A stretch of 64,000 nucleotides of DNA from the NCBI RefSeq assembly GCF_900188335.1, contig NZ_FZOY01000001.1, positions 372,001 to 436,000 on the forward strand. The letters are read 5' to 3'. A program made the translations under genes and the position numbers. The notes beneath the pieces are model-generated. The model had not been told where the DNA came from, did not search any database, and saw only the letters and a list, made by a program, of their open reading frames with translations. The first letter of the stretch is position 1. Every line of letters starts with the position of its first letter. Source of the stretch: Tropicimonas sediminicola (GTDB taxonomy: Bacteria; Pseudomonadota; Alphaproteobacteria; Rhodobacterales; Rhodobacteraceae). Below, one piece after another: positions 63,818 through 64,000 of this stretch.

Positions 63818-64000
63818 TTACCCGCCGAATTTGGAGAGGAGCATGGAGCCGTTGGTGCCGCCAAAGCCGAAGCTGTTGGTCATCACCGTGTCGAGTCCTG
63901 CGTTCTCGACGAGCTTGGTGGCGATCTCATCCGGCTTCAGGGCCGGGTCGAGTTCGGTCACGTTGATGGAGGGCGCGATGAAATCGTCCTTCAGCATCAG
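63818..64000 (-). CDS. fabB: 3-oxoacyl-ACP synthase, C-terminal part (partial)
   Basis: The last 60 codons of a ketoacyl-ACP synthase are present: LMLKDDFIAPSINVTELDPA, KPDEIATKLVENAGLDTVMT and NSFGFGGTNGSMLLSKFGG. The FGFGGTNGS motif near the C-terminus is diagnostic of KAS enzymes. Position in front of fabI suggests FabB, acting with FabA in unsaturated fatty acid synthesis. The gene continues past the window end. Confidence 0.9.
   Translation of the reverse strand: MMLKDDFIAPSINVTELDPALKPDEIATKLVENAGLDTVMTNSFGFGGTNGSMLLSKFGG

Overview
This window is a GC-rich (by eye about two thirds G+C) chromosomal segment of an alphaproteobacterium, most likely a member of the Rhodobacterales / Rhodobacteraceae. 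The pointers are a gcrA cell-cycle regulator, an argD-argF pair, a PCu(A)C copper chaperone, a GT14-type glycosyltransferase with a long C-terminal extension beside a sulfotransferase, FNR/FnrL-type boxes, and a dense set of compact operons with ATGA-type overlaps. I see no rRNA, tRNA, CRISPR, insertion sequence or integrase. Most genes are core or shell chromosomal genes. The one stretch of clearly different composition is about 49.06-50.30 kb.

Layout. 0-6.4 kb: GMC oxidoreductase, ABM-like protein, FadR-type GntR regulator with a perfect operator palindrome, OmpA-type lipoprotein, an Ada/MGMT-AraC fusion, then nth and an adenosine kinase-type PfkB enzyme. 6.5-13.2 kb: small XRE regulator, sulfotransferase/GT14 divergent pair, HIT protein, ATP-grasp enzyme abutting an ABC ATPase, CHCC zinc protein and a Ca/Na antiporter whose stop codons share one palindrome. 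13.4-18.1 kb: polA, a CBU_0592-like membrane protein overlapping it, and a crotonase. 18.3-25.7 kb: DUF1285 gene facing a four-gene MoxR / DUF58 / DUF4159 / VWA-like aerotolerance-type operon. 25.8-31.7 kb: ABC-2 exporter, gcrA, a second ABC-2 permease, argD and argF, with a 15-codon arginine-rich leader ORF before argD. 31.8-41.7 kb: hrpB, DUF3108, meaB, a DMT exporter, rpmB, a small copper-type pair, cobB, LMW-PTP, VOC protein and acylphosphatase. 41.9-46.4 kb: one Hint-domain and three RTX proteins, probably exported by a type I system that lies elsewhere. 46.6-50.8 kb: lepA, a SnoaL-like protein, an AT-richer unknown gene, and a CBS-pair protein. 51-56.6 kb: many small proteins, several of them behind FNR-type boxes. 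56.6-62.4 kb: a six-gene minus-strand catabolic-looking operon. 63-64 kb: fabI and the 3' end of fabB.

Signals I consider most worth following are as follows. (1) A group of very small genes at 53-56 kb, including two paralogous 58-60 residue membrane proteins, each sits behind a TTGA(T/C)-N4-ATCAA box placed where a class II FNR promoter needs it. (2) The arginine-rich leader ORF may control argDF by attenuation. (3) Two families of intergenic elements have conserved linkers while their hairpin arms change in a base-paired manner. (4) An array of GGTCGTTTC motifs lies upstream of an orphan Phd/YefM-like gene. (5) An AT-richer orphan gene at 49.2-50.2 kb has a possible but degenerate nuclease-like motif order. 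All functional statements rest on reading the sequence and on family knowledge; no database search was run.
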